64,000 bases of DNA, from assembly GCA_029717555.1 (NCBI GenBank), contig JAMDHS010000069.1, forward strand, positions 25,001 through 89,000, read 5' to 3'. The position numbers were made by a program, and so were the translations under genes. Source of the stretch: Peribolospora baueri (lineage: Eukaryota > Basidiomycota > Peribolosporomycetes > Peribolosporales > Peribolosporaceae). This document shows, piece by piece, positions 1 to 11,446 of this stretch (within the stretch, counting starts at the first letter, position 1; each line of letters begins with the position of its first letter). The notes beneath the pieces were generated by a model, which made no database searches, was not told where the DNA came from, and saw nothing but the letters and a program-made list of their open reading frames with translations.

Positions 1-127
1 CACTTTGATTTCTCGTAAGGTGCCAAGCGAGTCAAGAAAGTAACATCGCCCGATCCCTAGTTGGCATAGTTTACTGTTAAAACTACAACAAGTACAACGC
101 TATCTGATCGTTTTCGATCCCCTAACC

Positions 128-172
<45 letters not shown>

Positions 173-664
173 ACGTTAGTCTTCAATAAGTCAAAGTATT
201 TCACCTCTAGCAATTCAATACTAATGCCCCCGACTATCCCTATCAATCATTACGGCGATTCCCGGAAACCAACAAAATAGAACCGCACATCTTATTCTAT
301 TATTCCATGCTAATATATTCGGGCATAGGCCTGCTTTGAACACTAAGATTTTTTTCAAAGTAAAAGTCTTGGTTCACTCGCACACCCAGTCAAGGGCATA
401 CGGATTCACCAAGAAGGAAGGCCCGGCGAACCAGTACACCTGTGAAGCGGACCGGCCGCCCAGGCCTGAAGTTCAACTACGAGCTTTTTAACTGCAACAA
501 CTTTAATATACGCTATTGGAGCTGGAATTACCGCGTCTGCTGGCACCAGACTTGCCCTCCAATCGTTCCTCGTTAAGGGATTTAAATTGTACTCATTCCA
601 ATTATAGGACTCAATAGAACCGCTATATTGTTATTTATTACAACATCCCCTTGTCGGGATTGGG
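1..664 (-). pseudogene. 18S rRNA pseudogene, central part (left of the insertion)
   Basis: Read on the minus strand this is small-subunit rRNA from just after helix 11-12, through the 530 loop and the V4 region (about 300-480), to roughly nucleotide 1,100, where it leaves the window. V4 looks basidiomycete-like. It is probably not functional: the 530 loop near 523-545 reads GCAGACGCGG where the near-universal sequence is GCAGCCGCGG, the conserved block near 80-110 carries about nine extra bases and a changed GATACC, and other conserved stems differ. The 3' part of 18S, ITS and 28S would lie to the left of the window. An alternative is a divergent, still expressed rDNA variant, which I think less likely. 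Confidence 0.85.
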
Positions 665-1798
665 CTCCCTATTAGAGCACGGACGCTTAGAGCACGGACG
701 TGCGACGCGTCGACCGTTTCCGGTACGCGTTTTTCGCTTTCGCACAAGTGCAGGGCGTTTGCAATTATGCCGCCGAGTACGTGCAATGAATTTTCCCGCG
801 CCGCAATTGGCGCGTGTGCTCTTCCGACTCCGTATGTGCACATTTTAGATGTCTCAAGTTCTTTTTTCCCATTGCGAGCACGCGCCGGATGTCCCCAGAA
901 ATCGAGGGCATTCCCAACATATAATAGGAGGATCCACGGTCTGCTGCCCGCATAGCTCTTGAGCCGCTAACAAGCCTCCTTTTCAGCCACCTGACTGTAC
1001 TCGTTCTCTTCACAGCATCAAATCATGAAGATCGCCATCTTCTTGCCCTTCCTGGCCACTATCGGCGCCTCGGCCACGTACACCTCGATCGACTGGCCTG
1101 AGCGGGGCGACGACCGGCGCATGTACAAGCTTGAGGCTCGACAACTCGTCACGGCACAGAACAACCAAGTCCTATCGGGCCGTGCCCCTCTCGGCTCAAT
1201 GGACATTCTGGGCGCGGCCCTCAAGCAAGCCGCGGCGGCAAAGAAAGAAGCGAAGAAGAACGGAAAGAAGAACGAGGGTCCCAAAGATGAGAAGGGACAG
1301 GCTGGCACTCAAGGTGGCGAGGCGAAGGACGTGGGTAATGGCGTTTCGGGAACTAAAGGCCTTAGCGCTCATACCGGCAACGGAGGCTCTGGCACTGGTG
1401 GCCAGGATGGTAATAGCGGGCCGGAGAACACCAACGGAAAGCCCAAGAAGAGTGACGTCAGTGCGTCGAACAAAGGTGGAGCAGTGCATAAGGCACGCGG
1501 ATACAAGGAGGGACCCAAGGGACATAAGTTTGGCAAGGGTGGCCATCATCGCCACCACGGTGTCTCCCGCCGCAAGTTCCGCCGTTCTTTCTTTGGCCGC
1601 CCTTTCCTGGGTCACGCCCACCGCCATGGCCATCACTACAAGGGGGGAAGAGACGGTGACGGGGATGGTCTTGGGGGTTATATTGATGACGCAGAGAGCC
1701 AGCTTCAAGAGACACAGGACACTCTTGACCAGTTCGGAAGCAAGAAGAACATGAAGAAGCTCTCGGCACTGATGGCCAAGGCGGACGAGTTGAAAGAA
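665..1798. other. 1,134-bp insertion inside the 18S rRNA copy
   Basis: The 18S sequence is continuous on both sides: ...GCGCGCAGATTA on the right (ending at 1799) and CCCAATCCCGAC on the left (from 664). These are adjacent in normal 18S, so 665-1798 is a clean insertion with no visible loss of rRNA bases. I see no terminal inverted repeats and no obvious target-site duplication. A 14-bp direct repeat (TTAGAGCACGGACG) lies at 672-685 and 687-700 near the left end. The insertion carries one plus-strand gene (1025-1801), antisense to the rRNA. No group I intron core or homing-endonuclease motif is evident. Confidence 0.8.
919..926 (+). promoter_or_regulatory. possible TATA element of the inserted gene
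   Basis: ATATAATA lies about 100 bp upstream of the ATG at 1025 and inside the insertion. If it is used, the gene brought its own promoter. This rests on motif and spacing only. Confidence 0.3.
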
Positions 1799-1801
1799 TA
1801 A
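1025..1801 (+). CDS. predicted small secreted Lys/Gly/His-rich protein, inside the 18S pseudogene
   Basis: This is a single-exon ORF of 258 residues that I do not recognise. Residues 1-17 (MKIAIFLPFLATIGASA) look like a cleavable signal peptide. The rest is low complexity: a Lys/Ala-rich stretch at about 65-95, a Gly/Ser/Asn-rich stretch at about 95-150, a His/Arg-rich stretch at about 165-210 (GHHRHHG, HAHRHGHHYKGG) and a more acidic, helical-looking C-terminus. It has no cysteine, which argues against a typical disulfide-rich effector. The TAA stop (1799-1801) is supplied by the 18S flank, so the reading frame ends exactly at the junction. It is intact over its whole length although both rRNA flanks are decayed. 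Secretion is inferred from the signal peptide; the function is unknown. Confidence 0.65.
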   Translation: MKIAIFLPFLATIGASATYTSIDWPERGDDRRMYKLEARQLVTAQNNQVLSGRAPLGSMDILGAALKQAAAAKKEAKKNGKKNEGPKDEKGQAGTQGGEAKDVGNGVSGTKGLSAHTGNGGSGTGGQDGNSGPENTNGKPKKSDVSASNKGGAVHKARGYKEGPKGHKFGKGGHHRHHGVSRRKFRRSFFGRPFLGHAHRHGHHYKGGRDGDGDGLGGYIDDAESQLQETQDTLDQFGSKKNMKKLSALMAKADELKE

Positions 1802-2286
1802 TCTGCGCGCCTGCTGCCTTCCTTGGATGTGGTAGCCGTTTCTCAGGCTCCCTCTCCGGAATCGAACCCTTATTCCCCGTTACCCGTTGAAACCATGGTA
1901 GGCCCTTATCCTACCACCGAAAGTTGATAGTGCAGATCTTTGAATGAAGCATCGCCGGCGCAAGGCCATGCGATTCGAGACGTTATTATGAATCACCAAC
2001 AAGGGACCCCGAAGGGGCTGGCTTTTATCTAATAAATACACCCGTCCCAGAAGTCGGGGCTTTTATCTAATAAATGCACGCATCCCAGAAGACCAGAAGT
2101 CGGGGCTTTTAAGCTTGTATTAGCTCTGGAATTACCACAGTTATCCATGTAACTGGGTACCATCAAATAAACTATAACTCATTTAATGAGCCATTCGCAA
2201 TTTCCCTGTACAAAAGTTTGTACTTAGCCATGCATGGCTTAAATCCTTGAGACAAGCATATGACTACTGGCAGAATCAACCAGGTT
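1799..2286 (-). pseudogene. 18S rRNA pseudogene, 5' part (right of the insertion)
   Basis: The minus strand begins at 2286 with the classic 18S 5' end (ACCTGGTTGATTCTGCC) and runs through helices up to GCGCGCAGATTA at the insertion. Several highly conserved positions differ, for example CTCAAGGATTTAAGCC for CTCAAAGATTAAGCC. The early variable region is enlarged by a tandem duplication (2021-2110). Together with 1-664 it forms one interrupted copy. Confidence 0.85.
2021..2110. repeat. tandem duplication within the 18S V1/V2 region
   Basis: The block starting GCTTTTATCTAATAAAT occurs at 2021 and again at 2059, each followed by a CCCAGAAG...GTCGGGG arm, and a third partial arm lies at about 2097-2110. 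Normal 18S has this helix once. It supports the view that this copy is not maintained. Confidence 0.75.
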
Positions 2287-2766
2287 ACTGTAACGGGTAG
2301 GGCTACCTCCGGGGACTCCCTTGTTCCCACGGGCCAGGGTAGGGTTACCTCCAAGTGTATGTATGTAAATAGCCCTGCTCGGAGGAATGGGACCAGAGTT
2401 CTACCGTCATCTTAAGCGTATTACCGCTACATGGCGACGCCAGCAGGTCCCCAAGCCTGAAGGTTACCTTGGAGCACTGCGCCCGAGACGATTTGACTCC
2501 TACGTGATTCTCCTTCAACCCTCAGTCCTCTTTCCAGCATCTCGCTCCCCCCCCCCCCCCACCCCCCCATCAATATGCCTCCCGTTACCCGTGCCGACTC
2601 CCAGCGCAAGCCAGCTGACGGTCCCCCGCGGTTCGACGAGCACCATCCCGACCCCTCTCGGGCCGGACCCATACACCCCGCCCCTACGGTCCCCGATGGC
2701 GACCCGGACCACCTCGATCGTCTCATCAGCCTCACTAATCCCCTTTTTCGCTTTCTTATCAGTACC
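2287..2766. other. upstream flank of the 18S copy, no gene seen
   Basis: In the normal rDNA layout this would be the 5' external transcribed spacer. It holds two imperfect copies of a GGGTAGGG(C/T)TACCTCC motif (about 2296-2352) and a C-run broken by one A at about 2547-2568. I see no convincing coding region. Confidence 0.5.
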
Positions 2767-2981
2767 TTCCAAGTTGTTCAACCACTAAATTAAAATATTG
2801 CAATAACCGTTCTCCCTTCAAGAATAACATTTGTACGTTCCAAGACGTTCAACCACTAAATTAAAATATTGCAATAACCGTTCTCCCTATTCAAGAATAA
2901 CATTTGTACGTTCCAAGACGTTCAACCACTAAATTAAAATATTGCAATAACCGCTCTCCCAATTCAAGAATTACATTTGTG
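2767..2981. repeat. three tandem copies of an AT-rich 71-73-bp unit
   Basis: Copies lie at 2767-2837, 2838-2910 and 2911-2981. Each contains TTCAACCACTAAATTAAAAT followed by ATTGCAATAACCG(T/C)TCTCCC and a CAAGAATAACATTTGTAC-like end. They are nearly identical, so the duplication is recent or homogenised. The position about 480 bp upstream of the 18S 5' end recalls spacer repeats of rDNA, but function is unknown. Confidence 0.9.
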
Positions 2982-3189
2982 ACCTGAAGACTTTCAAATC
3001 GTCGACGTCCCTTCTCTTTCTACTCTCTTCTCCTTTCCCGCTCGAACTTGATCGACTCTCTCTCCTTATCGCGACAGACCACTGAGAGACGGCGGGTTGG
3101 ATGAAGGCGGTAAAGACGGAGGAGCGAGCAAAAGAGGAAGCCAGCGGCATTCAGTTCTTTCGCTTCCGAACCCTTTCGCCCGAAGCTGA

Positions 3190-3650
3190 ACGAAGATCGC
3201 CCCGCTCACCGGTGTACTGGCTGAACGTGCTCGCGCCGATAAAGGGGCGGATGTCCTGACCCCTGGCGTGAAAGCATACAGTCTTGTCAGGCATCATGCC
3301 TTGGCCTTTTGTGGCTCGGACGCGCTGGCATAGGTTGGTCTGCATTGCCAAGTCGCGGTTAGTCGCGGTCGAAGGAAGCGGGGAGAGATAAACTTGGTAC
3401 AATCGCACCAGACGAAAGGAGGCGGTGCTTCCTCTTACCTTTCCAAACTTGCAGCGGGGAGAATGCAGACAGAATTTCAGCGATGGACGACGGGAGACGA
3501 TGCGCTGAACTGAATCGGCGCCGCTTCGATACGACGTCTCCAAAACGAGCGCTTCACCATGCACTCTCTACGTTCCGCAGTGTAAAGCAAGATGCCAAAG
3601 GGTTTTCACCCGAGATGCAAACAAGGAAGGCGTCCTCAGGATCCCTCCGC
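3190..3650 (-). pseudogene. relic of class III alcohol dehydrogenase / S-(hydroxymethyl)glutathione dehydrogenase
   Basis: On the minus strand pieces of this enzyme can be read in order. DPEDAFLVCISGE (about 3605-3645) resembles DPEGAFPVVLGHE, then HGEALVLET (about 3535-3562) resembles HEGAGIVES, then CLHSPRCKFGK (about 3446-3480), then TNLCQRVRATKGQGMMPD followed by FIGASTFSQYT (about 3205-3346). The last two pieces are separated by what still looks like a normal intron (GTAAGA donor, CTAAC branch site, TGCAG acceptor). The frame is not continuous, zinc-ligand cysteines of the structural loop are missing, and neither the N-terminus nor the catalytic C-terminal half is present. I call it a decayed fragment of a host gene. 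Confidence 0.7.
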
Positions 3651-4900
3651 AGTGGCTAAAAGAAGGGCCTCGGTGAGCTTCCCACTCACCTCGGAAGTCC
3701 TCCCTCCCACCCGTCCTCTTTGCCGCTGGCACCTGCTCCAGCACTCGACCCCCAACTCCCAAGTCTTTCTCTCGCCCTGCTCCTCAGGCCTCTTCGAAAT
3801 CCGTCCATCGGGCCCCCTCGCCCATCTCTCCTCTTCCGTTTTCCTTCACTCCTCCGTCTTCCCGCCCGGTACAAAGCTCGCAGAGTGGTTGAGATAGGGG
3901 TAAGCGACAGCAAGTGCGCGTGTGCGGACAAGTTCGGAAAAGTTAGGTTGTGCGGGCGATGTGCATATAACGAAAACGAGGAGAGGGACCGAGTCGACGA
4001 CCTTTTTTTGCCGCATCGTCGTCAGAAGGTCCAGTCCACATGGACGAGGCGTCGGGCACCTGGATCTTCTCTCGGTAACAGAAACGAGGGAAAAGGGAAG
4101 GAGGGGGGAACGAAGGGGGGGTAAAACGCCATCATCGGCGTCTCCTGCGCGCGCGACATCAGTGGGCTTGACGGACCCTGACCGCGTCAAGGGGCCGCAA
4201 CAAGTTTCCGGGGATCGTGGTGGTGCCTGGACGGGGGTGAATGCCACGGATCTACCTCCCAGGGCCACCTCGTTTCATCTTATCTTCTATCCGGCTGTAC
4301 CTTTCGGCCTCGACCTCGGCGTCGGACGTCCCACATCCCGTCGTCGCCGTCTCCCTCCTTCGCCCCTTCCTTCCTTCCGTCCGTCCGTCCGTTCGTCATC
4401 GTCGCAGCAAAGCAAGCCGTGGAGAAAAGAGCAGTGGTGGAAAAGGGAAGGGAAGGGAAGGGAGCGAGGGAGCGATTGTTAGACGAGGGAATGGAGTTGA
4501 AAGGAACGGGCGGCCGGACGGCGGAACTCGTGGGCATTTTATCTATCTCATGCCCTGTGACGAATGAGGGGCATCGATCGGCGGGGAGGGAGGACGGCGT
4601 GGGGCGCCAGCCATCGCGACACCGTGTCATGTCATGTCATGCATGGGAAATGAAGGAAAACGGGGGAAGACAAGGGTTTACGGCGGTTTGCGACTCGGTT
4701 CGATTTCGATTTCATTCTCGTTGTGTGGAAGGAAGGAAGGGGATGTCTTTGGCGAGGGGCGTCGGGGACGCCGGGGGGGGTGGGGGGGGAATGGCGGATA
4801 GGAATATATATGGATAGATCCTTTGGGGATCCGACAGACAGACAAAGACAAAGACAAGCAGACGCACGAGCCGGGCCGCACTGGCCGCACGGACGGACGC
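3651..4900. other. 1.25 kb without a recognisable gene
   Basis: The stretch is mixed purine- and pyrimidine-rich with short simple repeats (CCGT/CCTT at about 4369-4395, GGAAG at 4440-4463). Open frames exist on both strands but are compositionally biased and match nothing I know. The right part is the 3' flank of THI4. Confidence 0.5.
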
Positions 4901-6429
<1,529 letters not shown>

Positions 6430-7294
6430 GGTGGCGACGGTGGGGTGGGTGAGAGCGGTGGAGGAAGGAAGAAAGAGGAAGAGAGAAAGGAAAGGGGGAG
6501 TATGTGATCTATATATGCGTCATATAGACAGAGACGGACGCCGAATACGTATATGTATATATAGACATGCTCACTCCGTCTCAGAGTCATTGGCCCCGGA
6601 CGGAGGAAGAAAGAGCGCTCGAGCGCGGCGAGCGACAAGACAAGACGAGAGATGGAGGGATGGCGAACGGACGGACGACGGGGGACGAACGTTGGGGCGG
6701 GTCCCTGCCGAATCTGCGCTCGATCACCATCCGTTCCCGGAAACAGCATTCGCATGCATCATCGCATCGTATCGTATCGTATCGCCTCAAATCGGACCAC
6801 CTCATCCCATCTCCTTCCGCTCGTACCGCAAGCAAGCAAGGGACGACGACGGCGACCGCTATGGTGACGGCCATAGATAGCCACGCGAGACGACAGTGTA
6901 CGATCGCACTCGTGATGAGCCAGACAGACAGACAGACGCACAGCCACACAGCCAGACAAGCGCTGTTCGAGCGCGAGCGACAAACCGTGTCCAGGGCTGC
7001 GTCGACGGACGGAGGGAGGGAGGGACGGATGGAAAAAGAAGAAATCGGGAAGGGAAGGGAAGACGGAAGGATAGCAGGCAAGCGCTAAGCCGAGCCGACG
7101 CAACGCAACGCAACGCAACGCAAGCCCAGGGCAACGCCCCACCCGCCGCAGCAACCCTCACCGGCCCATTACGTAACGCGGACGACATCGATCAGTCAGC
7201 CAGCGATCGGTCCCAAGCCGACGCCCAGGGACGGCCTCTGATACGCTCGCGGGGATGATCGTGTACTGTAGTCACGTATTGCTCCTCACGACGT
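6430..7294. other. intergenic region between THI4 and GUF1
   Basis: Contains the THI4 promoter and the GUF1 3' flank. Simple repeats occur at 6768-6783 (TATCG units) and 7099-7122 (CGCAA units). No coding region is supported. Confidence 0.5.
6505..6570 (-). promoter_or_regulatory. TATA-rich promoter region of THI4
   Basis: Two TATATA-type blocks (about 6510-6516 and 6551-6563) lie 80-135 bp upstream of the THI4 start codon. A strong TATA box would suit a highly inducible gene. Inferred from motif and position only. Confidence 0.4.
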
Positions 7295-10200
7295 CTATTT
7301 CTTCCCGCCGCCGGCTCTCGTATCCAACACACGCAAGAATGCCGACGCCTCGATCTCCACCTTGCCCAGCCTCTTCAGCCGGCGCTTACCCTCTTTTTGT
7401 TTGTTCAGTTGCTTGAGCTGCGATGGCACGTCCATGTGTGTGGGGACGAAACGAGACGGGCCGGGTCCGGACGGGACGACAGACAGACAGACAAGACGTC
7501 AGTGGTCGCGGTCGCCGGGCGGGGCCGGGCGGGAGGAGATGGATGATAGATAGATAGATGGGATGCAGTGCAGCGATCCCCACCCACCTTGCGCTCGTAG
7601 TGCCCCCCATAAAGGCCGGCAGTCACGTCCTTCTTCACCGCGCTCATGCTCTCTCGCGCCACCACCTTGCCGTCCACGGCGGCCTGGATCGCAACGTCGA
7701 ACAGCTGTCGCGGGATCACCTCCCGCATCTTCTTTGTCCACTTGCGCCCTTCCGACACCGTCTCGGACCGGTGGAGGATCATGGCTAGCGCGTCCACCGG
7801 CTGTTGGGCGACTAGGATGTTCATCTGACAGCGCGAGCCGAAAGAAAACGCCACGCCCCCTTGTGAGGAGAGAGCGGCGAAGGGAAGAAAGAAAGGAACG
7901 ACGGAAGAGTCCACCCACCCTCACGAGATCGCTCGGCACATACCCCGACTCCTCGTATTCGAACGACGCAAACCCACTCGACCGGCTCTTGAGCTTGTCG
8001 AAAAAGTCGGTCACAATCTCCGTCAGAGGCATCCTGTACGCCATCGTGACCCGCTGCGCATCTACAAAGTCGTATGACACCGGCTCGCCGCGGTGTTCCT
8101 GACGGCAAGCGATGGGCGACGGGCGACGAACGAAAGGGATTCGTCTCGTCAGCCGGCTCCCCTTCGACCCACCACCTTGACACTCGCACCGCGACTCACC
8201 GCGCAAAGCTCCATCATTTCGCCCGTGTACTCATTCGGCACCACGATCCTCGCCACCACCATCGGCTCCTGCACCTCCTTCACCTTTGCCGCCCTCTCCT
8301 GGCCTTCTGGAAATTCTACCGGGTTGGTCACCAACCGCGTCCGGCCGTCTCTGTAGACCACTACGAGCCCGAAGAAGAAAATTCACCGGTGAGATAGTGG
8401 AGACGGATGAGATCAGCGTCCCCTCGTCTACCGTGCGCTCACCCTTGTACGGCACCGTCGGAGCCGTGACGATGATCCGAGCCCCATATTCGTCTTCCAG
8501 CCGCTGCCGAAACACGTCCATGTGCAGCGTGCCCAGGAAGCCCAGCCTGCATCCCTGCCCCAGCGCCGCACTCGACGCCCGCGACACGCTCACGCTCCGG
8601 TCGTTGATCGTCAGCTTGGAGATGGCCTCTTCCTGCGGAGTCCCCCGGTGCCAAGCGCCCACGTGAGCACCCAAGTCAAGTCAAGTCAAGTCACCGGAGT
8701 AGAGGCAAAAGACGAGACATGACGGAAAACCCACAAGCTTGACAAAGTCCGTCTGTTCCACCGGAAACACCCCCGCGAACACCATCGGCGCCGCCTCCTT
8801 GAACCCGTCCAACGCCCGTACTGTCTCCCCTGCCATGTGCCACGTGTCCCCGATGTGTGCTGGCCGAGTCGATGCCGTGTTCGTTCGTACCACGTCGGTC
8901 AGTCCAGTCGATCAGGCAGTCCCGTCAGTCAGTCCGTACGTCTATCTGGTCGCTGCACAGTCTGCATGTTCGGATGGCCCACCTTCTTTGACGTCTTTCA
9001 TGTTACACTGCGTGCGAGAGCCAGGAGGGGGGGGAGAGATGTGATCAGTGGGCGGTGGGGGAAACGGCGGTGCACAGCGACACAACACGGGTCGACATGG
9101 TCACGGCGTATGGGCTGGGCGCCCGACCGCCATCACCACCGCCACCGCCACTCACGATGACCCAGCCGACTTGGCCTTTGCGCAGCACCGGCATCGAGAC
9201 CGGTTCCGGGTTGTTGATTCCCTTCCGTCCCAAGACAAGGCGAGATCAAAAAAAGGTACGCGACACGGGTGTCAGCCGTTGGCCGACTGTCGTCGGAGCT
9301 AGGACGCCACAGCGCCGGCCCATGTGCGGATCGCACTCACGACGTCGATGACCTCGTACCGCTTCCGCGTGTGCGCCGAAGCAATCTTGTCCCCTGCCCG
9401 CGGTCGGCGACCGAACCGAACGCAGCCCCAACGCCGGAAGGTGAGCGCACGTCACATCACATCACATCACGAGGGATCCGCCCTCGCTCCGTCGCTCGAC
9501 GCGCACCTTTCCTGATCGACCCGTCCTTGATCGCGAGCAGCGCGATGACACCCTTGTATTGATCGAACCTGTCCACGACGCCGGAGGAGAGGACAGGACG
9601 GAAAGGCACAAAAGCATGAGGAGGAAAGGATGGTCAAAAATCGACTCGGACGGGTCGGTCGGCGTTGACGACGTTTGAGCGTGGATGGCTCACCACGCAT
9701 CGAACACGAGCGCCCTCAGATCCTTCCCCGCCCACTCCGTCGGTTGCGGAGGAGTAGTAGCGGCGGTAGCGGTGGCGGCCGCGGCGGTCCCCGCACCCGC
9801 TTCGCTACCGTCGAGCACGGGCACGCGCTCGATGATGGCGTCCAGGACTGCGCCGACGCCCTCGCCCGTTTTGGCCGACACGTGTAACGCGCCGGAGACG
9901 TCGAGGCCGAGCACGGTGGCGATCTGGTGCGACACGCCTTCCGTGTCTGCCGCGGGGAGGTCGATCTGTGGTGTGATGGATGGGAGCAAGATGGAATGGA
10001 ATTGGCGAAAGGAGACAGGTTCGGCGCGGCGCGGCGCGGCGCGTTCATGAGATCGTGTAAGGAACGCCTGCCTCTGAGGTCGGGCTCACCTTGTTGATCA
10101 CCGGGATGATAGTAAGCCCTCGTTGCTTGGCCACGTTGAAGACGGACAGGGTCTGCGCTTGGATGCCCTCTAAAGTGACGGACGGGATTCGGTCTTGGCT

Positions 10201-11180
10201 TGTGAGACTACGCGCGCCCTAGGCACTCCTGGTCGCCCCGTCGAAGCAGGCCCGGGCTCACTCACGAGTCGCATCCACGAGGAGCAGAGCGCCCTGACAG
10301 GCGGCAAGGCTCCTTGATACTTCGTAGGCAAAGTCGACGTGACCCTTTGCATCGTACGCCGTGAGCGAAAGGCGGGCGGAAGAAGACACAGCGCGGCAGC
10401 CGGGTCACATTTCGATCCAAAGAGCGAAAGGAACGGAAAGGAGCGACTCACAGGTGTATCGATCAAGTTGAGCAAGTATCTCCTCCCGTCTATCTCCCTC
10501 TCATACACCATGCTCACCGCCTGCGACTTGACCGTGATACCCCTCTCCCGCTCCACCTTGAGCTTGTCCAGGAACTGCTGCGCGCCGCCCGGCGCGATCG
10601 TGCCAGTCTGTTCGAGCAGACGGTCGGCGAGCGAGGACTTTCCGTGGTCGATGTGCGCTGCGCGGGAGAGAGGAAGGAGGCGTTATTATCAAGCGAAGAA
10701 GACGAGACCAGACGGGGACGAGTTTGGAGCGCACCGATGATGGAAAACGAGCGATTCTCGAGCTCGTGGAACGAGGTCGGGTCGTTATCGACGGCTTTTT
10801 CTTTTCCCTTTGCCTGTGCGCGCGTGCCCCGAAGAAGGACGAGAAAGAAGGGTTTTAGAGCAAGAAAGTGGCCGGTGTGGGCTGGAAGAAGTAGGCGACG
10901 AGGCAGCACTCCCATTTTTGCGACCACTCCCACTCACCTTGGAAGCCGACGACACATGCAGCGCCCTCGCCGCCGTCGCCGCTCTCGTCCAGACGGGATA
11001 CAACACCGCCCATCCCCTCGGCAGAGACCGACCAACCCGACGGGCACGGGCCTCTTCGTCGGCGACGGCGCGCAGGCCGATGCGCGGGCGCGAAGAAGAA
11101 GAAACGGAGGCTGCGGCGGCGGCGGCGTGAAAAGATCGTGAACGAACTGCGAGCGACGCAGAGGCCCTTGAGCATGCCAT
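7295..11180 (-). CDS. GUF1: mitochondrial translation factor Guf1 (EF4/LepA family GTPase)
   Basis: Ribosome-dependent GTPase thought to back-translocate or rescue mitochondrial ribosomes. Sixteen exons (minus): 10938-11180, 10735-10813, 10452-10657, 10266-10344, 10090-10169, 9694-9965, 9507-9568, 9341-9393, 9156-9221, 8983-9007, 8735-8859, 8443-8632, 8200-8360, 7919-8098, 7588-7824, 7295-7417; 726 residues. The N-terminus is Ser/Ala/Arg-rich, fitting a mitochondrial presequence. GTPase motifs: [17 protein letters not shown] (P-loop), [19 protein letters not shown] and INKIDLP. The LepA C-terminus is clear (LYGGHYERK, then [22 protein letters not shown]). One exon is 25 nt (8983-9007). An Ala/Thr-rich insert (about residues 310-330) follows the G domain. 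The start at 11180 is chosen because it opens the presequence; the frame stays open upstream. Confidence 0.95.
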
Positions 11181-11411
11181 GGCGGGCGGCGAAGACGGTC
11201 GTCGTCGTGGTGCACTGACTGACGCCGACTGCGACTGCTTGGGCGAGCGAGCGAGCGAGGAAGCGGAGCGGCGGCGGGGGCGGGGGCGAGGAAGAAAGGA
11301 GGAGATGGATGGAAGTGGGTGGTCGAAATCTCCGAGGACCCGATCAGCCGAATATCCGCCCGCAGTCGCCGTCCAAAACCTCAAGGAGAAATGAAATCCG
11401 TTTGTCCATCA

Positions 11412-11446
<35 letters not shown>

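Noticed and set aside
1131-1754. Overlapping long frames in and opposite the secreted-protein gene
   Set aside because: Shadows of the 1025-1801 frame, with biased composition and no signal or domain.
665-1798. Group I intron or homing-endonuclease gene in the 18S copy
   Set aside because: The ORF is antisense to the rRNA, has a signal peptide, no LAGLIDADG, GIY-YIG or His-Cys box (it has no cysteine), and no intron core was seen.
3922-4482. Plus-strand open frame of about 186 codons
   Set aside because: Basic, low-complexity translation without motif; an overlapping minus-strand frame is equally long and equally meaningless.
4690-4715. GGTTCGATTTC, similar to a tRNA B box
   Set aside because: No A box at a proper distance and no cloverleaf.
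6430-6600. Possible TPP riboswitch upstream of THI4 (CTGAGA occurs on the minus strand near 6580)
   Set aside because: The second conserved TPP-binding arm and the needed helices were not found; the hexamer alone is common.
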